From Azospirillum lipoferum (lineage in GTDB: Bacteria > Pseudomonadota > Alphaproteobacteria > Azospirillales > Azospirillaceae), in NCBI RefSeq assembly GCF_024170005.1, contig NZ_JALJXJ010000009.1:186001-250000 (forward strand): DNA of 64,000 nucleotides. The letters run 5' to 3'. Positions 34,818-43,202 of this stretch are shown one piece after another. The notes beneath the pieces are model-generated. The model was not told where the DNA came from, did no database searches, and saw only the letters and a program-made list of their open reading frames with translations. The position numbers were made by a program, and so were the translations under genes. The stretch's first letter is position 1, and each line of letters starts with the position of its first letter.

Positions 34818-35480
34818 ATGAGCAACGACACGGGACACGGGCCGGTGAAGCGCTTGCTGGTCAATGGCCCGAAGGGCGGGATCGGCAAGACGACGCTCAG
34901 CCGCAACATCGCGGTGGCGGCGGCGCTGGACGGCTGCGCGGTGGCGACGCTGGACCTCGATCCGCAACGCAGCCTGACCAAGTGGTTCGCCAAGCGGCCG
35001 GACGGCATGGCCTCCATCACCCATTTCGAGGCGGGCATGACGCCGGTCGATATCCGCGCGGCCCTCGACGGCATCGAGGGCTTCGACCTGCTGGTCATCG
35101 ATACGCCGCCGTCGATCGAGGACCATCCGGAGGAGTTCAAGCTGCTGGCCCTGTCGTCCGACCTGATCGTCGTGCCGACCGGCCAGAGCGACGACGACCT
35201 CGACTCCGTCCGGCCCTGGATGCGCTTCGTCCGCCGCTATGGCAAGAACGCGGCCTTCGTCATGAACCGCGTCAAGCCGCGCACACGCGGTTTCACCGAG
35301 GCCCAGCGCAGGCTGCTGGGCGACGGCCGGATCTGCCCGGTCGAGGTGCCGGATTACGAGGACATCCAGTTCACCGCCAGCCGCGGGCTCGGCCTGCTGG
35401 AGTTGAAGGGGGGCAAGGGAGCCGAGCATGTCGCCGGCGTCTGGGCCTTCGTCCGACACGAACTGGAGCTGGCGCAATGA
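34818..35480 (+). CDS. parA: ParA-family partition ATPase
   Basis: A 220-residue ATPase that would move the replicon to daughter cells by cycling on the nucleoid. The deviant Walker A is NGPKGGIGKTTLS (about 16-28) with the signature lysine in KGG. Walker A' is TLDLDPQRS and Walker B is LLVIDTPP. There is no N-terminal helix-turn-helix, so it is a small type Ib-like ParA, which usually does not bind its own operator. AAGGGG precedes ATG 34818 with about 8-nt spacing. It overlaps the next gene by 4 nt (ATGA). Upstream palindromes are described separately. Its partner is not a canonical ParB. Confidence 0.9.
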   Translation: MSNDTGHGPVKRLLVNGPKGGIGKTTLSRNIAVAAALDGCAVATLDLDPQRSLTKWFAKRPDGMASITHFEAGMTPVDIRAALDGIEGFDLLVIDTPPSIEDHPEEFKLLALSSDLIVVPTGQSDDDLDSVRPWMRFVRRYGKNAAFVMNRVKPRTRGFTEAQRRLLGDGRICPVEVPDYEDIQFTASRGLGLLELKGGKGAEHVAGVWAFVRHELELAQ

Positions 35481-36046
35481 GCGGGTTCAAGCAGGTATCC
35501 AAGGCCCAGGCCCGCCGCCACATCGCGGTGGACGAGCGGATCGAACGCATGGCGGAGGCGACGGTCGACCTCGTCCGGCGCGAGGAATTCGTCCAGGAAA
35601 TCTCCACGCTCTGGCGCAGCGCGCAGGAAAAGTTCCTGCTGATCGGCCGCTATCTGGTTCAGGCGCGGGCGCGGCTGCCGCATGGCGAGTTCCAGGCGAT
35701 GGTCGAGAACGAACTGCCCTTCGGCTATCAGGTCGCCTACCAGCTGCGCATGGTGGCGGAGGCGGTGGACAGCGGACGCCTGCCGGGCCCGAAGCTGCCG
35801 CCCAGCTACGCCACCGTCTACCAGCTTGCTACCCTGACCAGTGAGCAGCTGCGGCTGGCCGATCAGCGCAACCTGATCCGGCCCGACGTCACCCGGCCGG
35901 AGATCGTCCGTTTCAAGCGCGACCTGCGCAACCGCGCCATCGACCATGTCAGCCGCCGCGAGGCGCTGGAGGCGGAGCGCGACCGGCTGCGGGAACGGCT
36001 GGCGGTGATCGAGGTTGAACTGGCGACACTGGACGGCCGGGACTGA
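35477..36046 (+). CDS. DUF3102-like protein in the ParB position
   Basis: A 189-residue protein coupled to parA by an ATGA overlap. The centre (about 47-95) reads FLLIGRYLVQARARLPHGEF, followed by ELPFGYQVAYQLRMVAE, the pattern of the DUF3102 family found in plasmid and phage proteins. The C-terminal third is helical and coiled-coil-like, with heptad-spaced residues (ALEAERDRLRERLAVIEVELA). No ParB/Spo0J motif (GERRxRA or a central ParB HTH) is seen. Position directly after parA suggests it is the DNA-binding or ATPase-activating partition partner, which is an inference. An alternative is a conjugal or plasmid-maintenance accessory protein. Confidence 0.6.
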   Translation: MSGFKQVSKAQARRHIAVDERIERMAEATVDLVRREEFVQEISTLWRSAQEKFLLIGRYLVQARARLPHGEFQAMVENELPFGYQVAYQLRMVAEAVDSGRLPGPKLPPSYATVYQLATLTSEQLRLADQRNLIRPDVTRPEIVRFKRDLRNRAIDHVSRREALEAERDRLRERLAVIEVELATLDGRD

Positions 36047-36076
36047 CGGATCAGCGGCGACGGAGACGAGTGAGGC

Positions 36077-36997
36077 ATGCTGGACCTGAAGTCGCTGGAG
36101 ACCTTCATCTGGACGATGCGGCTTGGCGGGTTCCGCCGGGCGGCGGAGCGGCTGAACACCACCCAGCCCGCCGTCTCCGCCCGTATCGCCCAGCTTCAGG
36201 ACGAACTGGGCGTGGTGCTGTTCGAGCGCGTCGGCCGGCGGGTGGCGCCGACGCCGCAGGCGATGGTTCTGCTGACCTATGCCGAGAAGATGATGGCGCT
36301 GCGGTCGGAGCTGCTGACCGCGGTGGCCGACCGCAGCGCCATCCGCGGCGTCATCCGGCTGGGGGTGGCGGAGACGGTGGTCCACACCTGGCTGAGCCGG
36401 CTGATCGAGCGGCTGAACGCCCTCTATCCAGCCGTGTCGCTGGAGATCGAGGTCGAAACCTCCCCCAGCCTGCGCGATGCCCTCGCCCGGCACGAGTTGG
36501 ATGTTGCGGTGATGCTGGCCTCCTACACCGACGTGCGGTTCAGGGCGATCCCGGTCGGCAACTATCCCTTGGGCTGGGTGGCGAGTCCGGCGCTGTCCCT
36601 GCCGGTAGAACCGGTTTCGCTGAGCGATCTTGCGGCTTGGCCGATCATCACCTTTTCCCGCACCACCCAGCCCTATGGCGTGATCCGCGAGATGTTCTCC
36701 TCCGTCGGATTGCCGGTGCGGATGTTCGGCAACAGCTCGCTCGCCAGCGTCGTGCGCATGGCGGTGGATGCGGTCGGCGTCAGCGTGATTCCGACGGTGA
36801 TCGTGCAACGGGAATTGGCGGAAGGCCGGCTTCGGCTGATCCGTTCGCAGGCGCCCTTGCCCGGCATGACCTTCTGCGCCGCCCATTCCGCCACCGCGGA
36901 GAACCACATGGCCTCGGTGGTCGCCGATCTGGCGGCAGCCGTGGCCGCTGAGTATGAAGCGACGACCGGCAACGAGGCGCCCCGGGTGGCGGAGTGA
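36077..36997 (+). CDS. LysR-family transcriptional regulator
   Basis: A 306-residue regulator with an N-terminal winged helix (about 3-62, LKSLETFIWTMRLGGFRRAAERLNTTQPAVSARI split across the motif) and a LysR substrate-binding fold (about 88-295). ATG 36077 is 30 nt after the partition operon, and the Liv-type transporter genes start 185 nt downstream in the same direction. It may control that transporter and the pyroglutamate genes beyond it, since LysR regulators commonly sit next to their targets; usual divergent arrangement is absent. The ligand is unknown. There is no obvious LysR box I could define with confidence. Confidence 0.85.
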   Translation: MLDLKSLETFIWTMRLGGFRRAAERLNTTQPAVSARIAQLQDELGVVLFERVGRRVAPTPQAMVLLTYAEKMMALRSELLTAVADRSAIRGVIRLGVAETVVHTWLSRLIERLNALYPAVSLEIEVETSPSLRDALARHELDVAVMLASYTDVRFRAIPVGNYPLGWVASPALSLPVEPVSLSDLAAWPIITFSRTTQPYGVIREMFSSVGLPVRMFGNSSLASVVRMAVDAVGVSVIPTVIVQRELAEGRLRLIRSQAPLPGMTFCAAHSATAENHMASVVADLAAAVAAEYEATTGNEAPRVAE

Positions 36998-37182
36998 CTG
37001 CGGCGGACTAAGCAAGGACGGTCAGCCGGCGATTGATCGCCGTTGCTTATCAGTCGAGATCAAAACATACGATTGGACGGACCCAAGACTGTTCGTGTCA
37101 TCATCCTGTCAGAAGCGCAACCGAACAGCCGCAAAGGCAAGCGCTGCAAGCCACCAAGGCACTGAACAGAGGAGATTTCACG

Positions 37183-38508
37183 ATGCGGTTCGCGGCAGCG
37201 ATCACCGAACCCACCCGCACGCCTACCCGCCGCCAGACGATCAAGCGCATGCTTGCCGCGGCGGCCCTGCTGACGACGACCGCGCTGACTGGCATCGGCA
37301 TCGGCGCCGCTCCAGCCCATGCCGAGGATGAAATCCGCATCGGCGTGATCTATCCGCTGACCGGTGCCGCCGCCTCCACCGGCGTCGAACTGAAGGCCGC
37401 CGCCGAACTGGCTGCCGCCATCGTCAACAAGGAAATCCCCGCCCCGCCCGGTCTGGTCGCCGGCATCGGCCTGCCGAACCTGAAGGGGGCCAAGATCAAG
37501 CTGATCTTCGGCGACCACCAGGGCAATCCGCAGGTCGGCGCCACCGAGGCGGAGCGGCTGATCACCAGCGAGAAGGTCGTGGCGCTGACCGGCGCCTATT
37601 TCTCCAACGTCACCGCCACCGCCAGCCAGGTCGCCGAACGCTACGGCGTGCCGTTCCTGAACGGCGAATCCTCCTCCGCCTCGCTGACCCAGCGCAAGTT
37701 CAAGTGGTTCTTCCGCACCACGCCGCATGACGACCTGTTCGTCGGCAACTTCTTCACCTTCCTCGGCGACATGGAGAAGAAGACCGGCGACAAGCTGCGC
37801 ACCGTCGCGCTGTTCAACGAGAACACGCTGTGGGGCAACGAGACGACCAAGCTTCAGGTGAAGCTGGCGGAGGAGCAGAAGTTCACCATCGCCGAGAAGA
37901 TCCTCTACCCGGCCAAGACCACGCAGATGACGTCCGAGGTGCAGCGCATCAAGGCCGCCGCCCCGGCGGTCATCATGCAGTCCAGCTATCTCGGCGACGC
38001 CATCCTGTCGATGAAGACCTACAAGGAACTGGGCTTCTCGCCGAAGATGCTGCTGGCCAACGACGCCGGCTTCAACGACAGCGAGTTCCTGAAGACCATG
38101 GGCAAGGATGGCGAGTTCGTCATCAGCCGCGAGGTCTGGGCGCTCGATCAGGCCGAACGCAACCCGCTGATCAAACAGGTCAACGACCTGATGCAGAAGC
38201 GCTCGGGCGTGAATTTCAACGGCAACTCGGCCCGCGCCTTTACCGGCATCGCCGTGCTGGCCGATGCGCTGGACCGCGCCGGCTCGACCAGGCCCGACGC
38301 GATCCGCGAGGCGCTCCAGAAGACCGACATCCCGGCCAGCGGCCTGATCATGCCGTGGAAGGGCGTCAAGTTCGACGCCAACGGCCAGAACGAGCTGGGC
38401 ACGGGGATCATCGTCCAGGTCCAGGGCGGCCAGTATGTGACGGTGTGGCCGTTCGACGTGGCGACCAAGCCGGTCGTCTACCCGATGCCGGCCTGGGACG
38501 GCCGCTGA
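37183..38508 (+). CDS. Branched-chain amino-acid-type ABC transporter binding protein
   Basis: A 441-residue periplasmic binding protein of the LivJ/UrtA class. A long signal peptide with a basic start (to about residue 48, ending AHAED) precedes EIRIGVIYPLTGAAASTG, the family's start of mature sequence. Peripla_BP_6 features follow (KLIFGDHQGNPQVGATEAER, ALTGAYFSNVTATASQVAE, VMQSSYLGDAILSMK). GAGGAG is 8 nt before ATG 37183. It heads the livKHMGF-type operon. A region of hairpins separates it from the permease gene, which could give high binding-protein expression. The ligand cannot be read; given the neighbours it may be 5-oxoproline or another amide. Confidence 0.88.
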   Translation: MRFAAAITEPTRTPTRRQTIKRMLAAAALLTTTALTGIGIGAAPAHAEDEIRIGVIYPLTGAAASTGVELKAAAELAAAIVNKEIPAPPGLVAGIGLPNLKGAKIKLIFGDHQGNPQVGATEAERLITSEKVVALTGAYFSNVTATASQVAERYGVPFLNGESSSASLTQRKFKWFFRTTPHDDLFVGNFFTFLGDMEKKTGDKLRTVALFNENTLWGNETTKLQVKLAEEQKFTIAEKILYPAKTTQMTSEVQRIKAAAPAVIMQSSYLGDAILSMKTYKELGFSPKMLLANDAGFNDSEFLKTMGKDGEFVISREVWALDQAERNPLIKQVNDLMQKRSGVNFNGNSARAFTGIAVLADALDRAGSTRPDAIREALQKTDIPASGLIMPWKGVKFDANGQNELGTGIIVQVQGGQYVTVWPFDVATKPVVYPMPAWDGR

Positions 38509-38537
38509 TACCGCTCCTTTCATCGGGCTGCTGCTTA

Positions 38538-38680
38538 CCCTTTCCCGTTCCGGAAAAGGGGGAGCCCGTCGCGTCGCGACGGGTAGGGCTTCGGAGATGT
38601 CCAGTCGGTTCCGCGCTTCGATCCACGATGCATCTCCCGCCCGGCGCCACCGGCGCCACCCTTTCTGGGATGGGAAAGGG
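38538..38680. repeat. Hairpin-rich spacer between Liv binding protein and permease genes
   Basis: Three stems are visible in the 225-nt gap. CCCTTTCC/GGAAAAGGG spans 38538-38560. CCCGTCGCG-T-CGCGACGGG (38565-38583) is a perfect 9-bp stem around one base. CCCTTTC/GAAAGGG spans 38659-38680. A tandem CGGCGCCAC direct repeat lies at 38642-38659. Such stems after binding-protein genes often stabilise the upstream mRNA and reduce downstream expression; this is inference. Confidence 0.55.
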
Positions 38681-38733
38681 GATTTTCCAGCACAGTTCCT
38701 CCGGCCCACCCTGACCGCAAAAGGGGTGCTGCA

Positions 38734-39600
38734 ATGACCGCAGACATTCTCATCCAAGTGCTCGTCTCGGGCCTGCTGATCGGGCTGATCTATGCCCTGG
38801 TCGCGGTCGGTCTGACGCTGATCTTCGGCGTGATGGACATCGTCAATTTCGCCCATGGCGAATTCCTGATGCTGGGCATGTATGCCAGCTTCTGGGCCTT
38901 CGCCCTCTTCGCCATCGACCCCATCGTGGCGCTTCCCCTGACCGCGCTGCTGCTGTTCGCGGTCGGCGTCATCGTCTACCAGACGGTGATCCGCCGCATC
39001 CTGAAGGCGCCGATGCTGTCGCAGATCTTCGCGACCTTCGGCCTGATGATCCTGCTGCGCGGTCTGGCCCAGTTCTTCTGGAAGCCGGACCACCGGCTGA
39101 TCCCGCACAGCCTGGTCAGCGGCAACATCGCGTTGGGCCCCGTCCAGTTCGGCCTGCCGCAGTTCGTCGCGGCGCTGGGGGCCGTCGGCGTCACCGGTGC
39201 CCTGTGGATGTTCCTGCACCGCACCCGTCTCGGCACCGCGCTGGAGGCCACCGCCATCGACCGTGAGGCGGCCACCCTGATGGGCATTGACGGGCAGAAG
39301 ATGTTCGCGCTCGCCTGGGGCATCGGCGCCGCCTGTGCCGGTCTGGCCGGCGGGTTGATTGCCACCTTCTTCCCGATCTTTCCGGAGGTGGGGTCGAACT
39401 TCATCCTGATCGCCTTCGTGGTGGTCGTGCTGGGCGGCTTCGGCAGCGTCACCGGCGCCTTCCTGGCCGGCATCATCGTCGGTCTGATCGAGGTGCTGGG
39501 CGGCTTCCTGGTCGGCCCGGAATACAAGACCGCCATCGTGCTGTCGCTGCTGCTGGTCGTGCTGCTGGTGCGTCCGCGCGGCCTGCTGGGGAAAGCCTGA
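38734..39600 (+). CDS. livH: Branched-chain amino-acid-type ABC transporter permease (LivH-like)
   Basis: A 288-residue inner-membrane permease with about eight hydrophobic segments. Family features include GLIYALVAVGLTLIFGVMDI, NFAHGEFLMLGMY, GLMILLRGLAQ, EATAIDREAATLMGIDGQK and the C-terminal VLLVRPRGLLGKA. AAGGGG precedes ATG 38734. The stop and the livM start overlap by one base (TGATG), so the two permeases are coupled. It pairs with LivM to form the channel. No defects are seen. Confidence 0.93.
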   Translation: MTADILIQVLVSGLLIGLIYALVAVGLTLIFGVMDIVNFAHGEFLMLGMYASFWAFALFAIDPIVALPLTALLLFAVGVIVYQTVIRRILKAPMLSQIFATFGLMILLRGLAQFFWKPDHRLIPHSLVSGNIALGPVQFGLPQFVAALGAVGVTGALWMFLHRTRLGTALEATAIDREAATLMGIDGQKMFALAWGIGAACAGLAGGLIATFFPIFPEVGSNFILIAFVVVVLGGFGSVTGAFLAGIIVGLIEVLGGFLVGPEYKTAIVLSLLLVVLLVRPRGLLGKA

Positions 39601-40622
39601 TGACGACCGGAACCAACTCCTCCCGCAAGGCGATGGGAACCGCCGCCCTGCTGGCGCTCGCCGCCGTCCTGCCGCTGGCGATCACCGAACCGTCGCAGCA
39701 GAACTTCCTGATCCTGATGGGCGCCCAGATGGGCGTGGCCTGGAACATCGTCGGCGGCTATGCCGGTCAGGTCTCTCTCGGCCATGCGGTGTTCTACGGC
39801 ATCGGCGCCTACACCTCGACCATGCTGCTGACGGTGCTGGGGCTGACGCCCTGGATCGGCGCCCTGGCCGGCGGGCTCCTGGCCTCGGTCTTCGCGCTCG
39901 CCATGGGCTGGCCCTGCTTCCGGCTGAAGGGGCATTATTTCGCCATGGCGACCATCGCGGTGGCGGAGATCATGCAGATCCTGGTCACCAACAGCGACTT
40001 CCTGGAAGGGGCCGTCGGCCTCTACCTGCCGATGGACCGCAGCGGCTGGGGCTGGCTGATCTTCCTGTCGAAGCTGCCCTACTACTACGTCATCCTCGGC
40101 CTGCTGGTGTTGACGGTGCTGGTGTCCTGGGCGATCGAGCGCAGCCACATCGGCTATTATTTCCGCGCCATCAAGGACGAACCGGAAGCTGCCCGCGCGC
40201 TGGGCGTCAGCCTGACCCGCTACAAGCTGATCGCGCTCTCGGTGTCGGCCTTCCTGACGGCGCTGGGCGGTAGCTTCTACGCCCAGAAGGAGATGTTCAT
40301 CGATCCGGGCTCCGTCTTCGCCGGGACGATCTCGATCAAGATCGCGCTGATCGCCATCCTGGGCGGGGTGGGCCGGCTGACCGGGCCGGTGTTGGGTGCC
40401 GTCATCCTCATCACCATCGAGGAATACAGCCGCACCCTGTTCGGCAGCACCGGCTCCGGCACCGACATGATCATCTACGCCGCCATGATCATCCTGGTCG
40501 CCGTGTTCAGCCCGTCCGGCGTGCTGGGCCTGCTGGGCGACCTGCATCGCCACTTGGGCCGCCACCTGCCGGGCGCCAAGCCGGCCGAAGCCAAGACCAG
40601 CGCCAAGGAGATCCGCCCGTGA
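39600..40622 (+). CDS. livM: Branched-chain amino-acid-type ABC transporter permease (LivM-like)
   Basis: A 340-residue inner-membrane permease with about ten hydrophobic segments. Conserved elements include NIVGGYAGQVSLGHAVFYGIGAY, AMGWPCFRLKGHYFAMATIA, RAIKDEPEAARALGVSLTRYK and AILGGVGRLTGPVLGA, the family's cytoplasmic loops. The last 30 residues are a Lys/Ala-rich cytoplasmic tail (KPAEAKTSAKEIRP). Its start shares one base with the livH stop and its end overlaps the livG start by 4 nt. Substrate is inferred to follow the binding protein. Confidence 0.93.
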   Translation: MTTGTNSSRKAMGTAALLALAAVLPLAITEPSQQNFLILMGAQMGVAWNIVGGYAGQVSLGHAVFYGIGAYTSTMLLTVLGLTPWIGALAGGLLASVFALAMGWPCFRLKGHYFAMATIAVAEIMQILVTNSDFLEGAVGLYLPMDRSGWGWLIFLSKLPYYYVILGLLVLTVLVSWAIERSHIGYYFRAIKDEPEAARALGVSLTRYKLIALSVSAFLTALGGSFYAQKEMFIDPGSVFAGTISIKIALIAILGGVGRLTGPVLGAVILITIEEYSRTLFGSTGSGTDMIIYAAMIILVAVFSPSGVLGLLGDLHRHLGRHLPGAKPAEAKTSAKEIRP

Positions 40623-41338
40623 ACACCGCCCCCCTGCTTGCCGTGGACGGTATGGGCAAGGCCTTCGATGGTCTGATCGCCAACCGCGACATCAGCTTCG
40701 TCGTCCACCATGGCGAGATCATCGGCCTGATCGGCCCGAACGGCGCCGGCAAGACCACCCTGTTCAACTGCCTTGCCGGCTTCCACACCCCCACCACCGG
40801 CCGCATCGCCTTCGAAGGCCACGATATCACCGGTTCGACGCCGGAGGCCGCGGCGGCGCTGGGCATAGCCCGCACCTTCCAGATCGTCCGCGTCTTCCAG
40901 TCGATGACGGCGCTGGAGAATGTCATGGTCGGCGCCATGCTGCGCAACAAGCGGGTGGCCGAAGCCCGTGACCGGGCGGAGGAGGAACTGGCCTTCGTCG
41001 GCCTGTCGCACCGGGCGGACACCCCGGCGTCGGATCTGACGGTGTCGGAGCAGAAGCGGCTGGAGGTTGCCCGTGCGCTCGCCACCGAACCGAAGCTGAT
41101 CCTGCTGGACGAGGTGATGGCCGGCCTCAACCCGACCGAGGTGCGCGAGGCATCGGCCCTGGTCCACCGCATCCATCAGCGCGGCATCGCCAGCATCATC
41201 GTCGAACATGTGATGGAGGGCATCATGCCCATCGCCCACCGGATGCTCGTGCTGGATTATGGTGCCAAGATCGCCGACGGCACACCGGCCGAGATCGCCG
41301 AGAACCCGGCGGTGATCGCCGCCTATCTGGGGGAGTGA
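40619..41338 (+). CDS. livG: Branched-chain amino-acid-type ABC transporter ATPase (LivG-like)
   Basis: A 239-residue ATPase with GTG start overlapping the livM stop (GTGA). Walker A is GPNGAGKTT (39-47), followed by the Q-loop near GIARTFQIVRVFQSMTALEN, and Walker B is LILLDEVMAGL. The signature position reads LTVSEQKRLEVARAL instead of the usual LSYGQQRRLEIARAL of LivG, so it departs from the LSGGQ consensus; LivG proteins are already variable here. The C-terminal EHVMEGIMPIAHRMLVLDYG region is typical. Its partner LivF follows after 4 nt. Confidence 0.92.
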   Translation: MNTAPLLAVDGMGKAFDGLIANRDISFVVHHGEIIGLIGPNGAGKTTLFNCLAGFHTPTTGRIAFEGHDITGSTPEAAAALGIARTFQIVRVFQSMTALENVMVGAMLRNKRVAEARDRAEEELAFVGLSHRADTPASDLTVSEQKRLEVARALATEPKLILLDEVMAGLNPTEVREASALVHRIHQRGIASIIVEHVMEGIMPIAHRMLVLDYGAKIADGTPAEIAENPAVIAAYLGE

Positions 41339-41342
41339 GACG

Positions 41343-42110
41343 ATGCTGCAATCGACGCTGTCCGAACCGGTCCGCCCCGTCGCCCCCGCTCCCGCCGGCG
41401 AGGCGATGCTGCAAGTCCGCAACATCCAGTCCAGCTACCGCCGCGTCCCGGCCATCCGCGACATCAGCCTGACGCTGAACCGGGGGGAGATCGTCGCGCT
41501 GGTCGGCGGCAACGGCAACGGCAAATCCACCACGCTGCGCGCCGTCGCCGGGCTGAATGCGCTCGACGGCGGATCGGTCCTGCTGAAGGGCCAGGACATC
41601 TCGTCCGTCCCCGCCCATGAGCGGGTGAAGCGCGGGCTGGTGCTGGTGCCGGAAGGCCGCCGCCTGTTCCCGCGCCTGACGGTGGAACAGAACCTGATGC
41701 TCGGCGGCTTCACCACCAGCGATGCGGCGAAACGCGAGCAAACGCTCCAGTTCGCCTACGACACCTTCACCGTGCTCGGAGAACGTCGCCGCCAGCAGGC
41801 CGGCACCCTGTCGGGTGGCGAACAACAGATGCTGGCGATGTGCCGCGGCCTGATGAGCCAGCCCGACCTGCTGATGCTGGACGAGCCCTCCTGGGGTGTG
41901 GCGCCCAAGCTGGTCACCCGCATCTTCGAGACGATCCAGCTGATCCGCCAGCGCGGCATCACCGTGCTGCTGGTCGAACAGAACGTCCACCGCGCGCTGG
42001 AGATCGCCGACCGCGGCTATGTCATCCAGACCGGCCGCGTCGTGATGGAAGGCAGCGGCCAGGACCTGTTGGGCAACGACGAGGTGCGGCAGGCGTATCT
42101 GGGCATGTGA
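41343..42110 (+). CDS. livF: Branched-chain amino-acid-type ABC transporter ATPase (LivF-like)
   Basis: A 255-residue ATPase. Walker A is GGNGNGKST (about 55-63), the signature is LSGGEQQMLAMCRGLM, and Walker B is LLMLDEPSWGVAP. The first 20 residues (LSEPVRPVAPAPAGE) are a Pro/Ala-rich extension not normal in LivF. The overall organisation binding protein, two permeases, two ATPases is the complete importer set. After it lies a second copy of the composite repeat (42141-42304), then the hydro-lyase gene, so the transcript may continue through the repeat. Confidence 0.92.
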   Translation: MLQSTLSEPVRPVAPAPAGEAMLQVRNIQSSYRRVPAIRDISLTLNRGEIVALVGGNGNGKSTTLRAVAGLNALDGGSVLLKGQDISSVPAHERVKRGLVLVPEGRRLFPRLTVEQNLMLGGFTTSDAAKREQTLQFAYDTFTVLGERRRQQAGTLSGGEQQMLAMCRGLMSQPDLLMLDEPSWGVAPKLVTRIFETIQLIRQRGITVLLVEQNVHRALEIADRGYVIQTGRVVMEGSGQDLLGNDEVRQAYLGM

Positions 42111-42140
42111 GAGCGCCCGATCCATTGTCGGACCTCCGCT

Positions 42141-42304
42141 CCTTCTCTCCCCTGGGGAGAAGGTTGGGATGAGGGGGTTCGGCGAAGCCGAAGAGATCCT
42201 CGCAATGCATCCCCCTCACCCTGACCCTCTCCCCGCTTTCAGCGGACCTATGGTCCGCCTGTCGTGTCAGCGCAAACTTCGTTTGCGCGAGAGCGGGGAG
42301 AGGG
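42141..42304. repeat. Composite palindromic intergenic repeat (copy 2)
   Basis: This is a shorter second copy of the element at 3773-4003. The left part is a hairpin at 42141-42163. The right part is a nested structure: outer stem CCCTCTCCCCGCT (42225-42237) with AGCGGGGAGAGGG (42292-42304), enclosing GCGGACC-TAT-GGTCCGC (42242-42258) and GCGCAAAC-TTC-GTTTGCGC (42270-42288), the latter a perfect 8-bp stem. In copy 1 the equivalent stem has a T opposite G in place of the C-G pair, and the first inner loop is GGA instead of TAT. The stems are kept while loops vary, which suggests structural conservation. Confidence 0.75.
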
Positions 42305-42330
42305 AACAACCAAAACCCCGGACCACCCCC

Positions 42331-43119
42331 ATGACCAGACCCTTTCTCACCGCCGCCGCCGAACGCCTGCGCATCCGCAGCGGCGCCAACAGCGGCCAGA
42401 CCGCCGGCCTCGCCCCCGGCCATGTCCAGGCCAACCTCGCCATCCTGCCGGCGGACTGGGCCGGTGACTTCCTGCGCTTCTGCCAGGCGAACCCGCGGCC
42501 CTGTCCGCTGCTGGCGGTGTCGGAGGTCGGCGACCCGCGCCTGCCGACGCTGGGCCACGACATCGACATCCGCACCGACGTGCCGCGCTACCGCGTCTAC
42601 CGCGACGGCTTGCTCTCGGCCGAGCCGACCGACATCACCGACCTGTGGCAGGACGATTTCGTCGCCTTCCTGATCGGCTGCTCCTTCTCCTTCGAGGAAG
42701 CCCTGCTGGCCGACGGGTTGCCGGTGCGCCACATCGCGATGAACCGCAATGTGCCGATGTACGAGACCAGCATCCCCTGCACCCCCGCCGGCCGTTTCAG
42801 CGGCAGCATGGTGGTGTCGATGCGGCCAATGGTGCCGAAGGACGCCATCCGCGCCATCCAGATCACCTCGCGCTTCCCGTCGGTCCACGGCGCCCCGGTG
42901 CATTTCGGCGATCCGGCCGCCATCGGCATCCGTGACATCGCCCACCCCGAACATGGCGAGGCGATCCCGATCGAACCGGGTGAAGTGCCGGTCTTCTGGG
43001 CCTGCGGGGTGACGCCACAGGTCGCGATCCGCAATGCCCGCCCGCCGGTCGCCATCACCCACAGCCCCGGCGCCATGCTGATCACCGACCTGCTGAACAC
43101 GCACCTGTCGGTGCTCTGA
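42331..43119 (+). CDS. DUF1445 / YcsI-type putative hydro-lyase
   Basis: A 262-residue cytoplasmic protein of the YcsI/DUF1445 family, annotated generally as a putative hydro-lyase. Family phrases are GHVQANLAILPADWAGDFLRF, VAFLIGCSFSFEEALL, NVPMYETSIPC, FSGSMVVSMRPM and the C-terminal FWACGVTPQVAI with an HSPGAMLITDL ending. The same domain forms the N-terminal part of mammalian D-glutamate cyclase (known from the family), and bacterial members often sit with pxpABC genes. ATG 42331 has no clear ribosome site. Together with pxpABC nearby, a role in D-glutamate/5-oxoproline conversion or hydration of a related lactam is plausible but unproven. Confidence 0.82.
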   Translation: MTRPFLTAAAERLRIRSGANSGQTAGLAPGHVQANLAILPADWAGDFLRFCQANPRPCPLLAVSEVGDPRLPTLGHDIDIRTDVPRYRVYRDGLLSAEPTDITDLWQDDFVAFLIGCSFSFEEALLADGLPVRHIAMNRNVPMYETSIPCTPAGRFSGSMVVSMRPMVPKDAIRAIQITSRFPSVHGAPVHFGDPAAIGIRDIAHPEHGEAIPIEPGEVPVFWACGVTPQVAIRNARPPVAITHSPGAMLITDLLNTHLSVL

Positions 43120-43202
43120 CCGCTCCATCCCTGCCCATCCCCTGCATGACCGGCCGCCGCGCGGGCATTCCGCCTTGCGCGGAGACGGTGGAGGCTTGCC
43201 CG

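Noticed and set aside
34982..35476. Open frame upstream of the DUF3102-like gene
   Set aside because: It overlaps parA in another frame; the conserved start is the ATGA overlap at 35477.
34818..36046. repABC-type plasmid operon
   Set aside because: The partition genes do not precede a RepC-type initiator, the ParA is short without the repABC-type N-terminus, and the second protein is not RepB/ParB-like.
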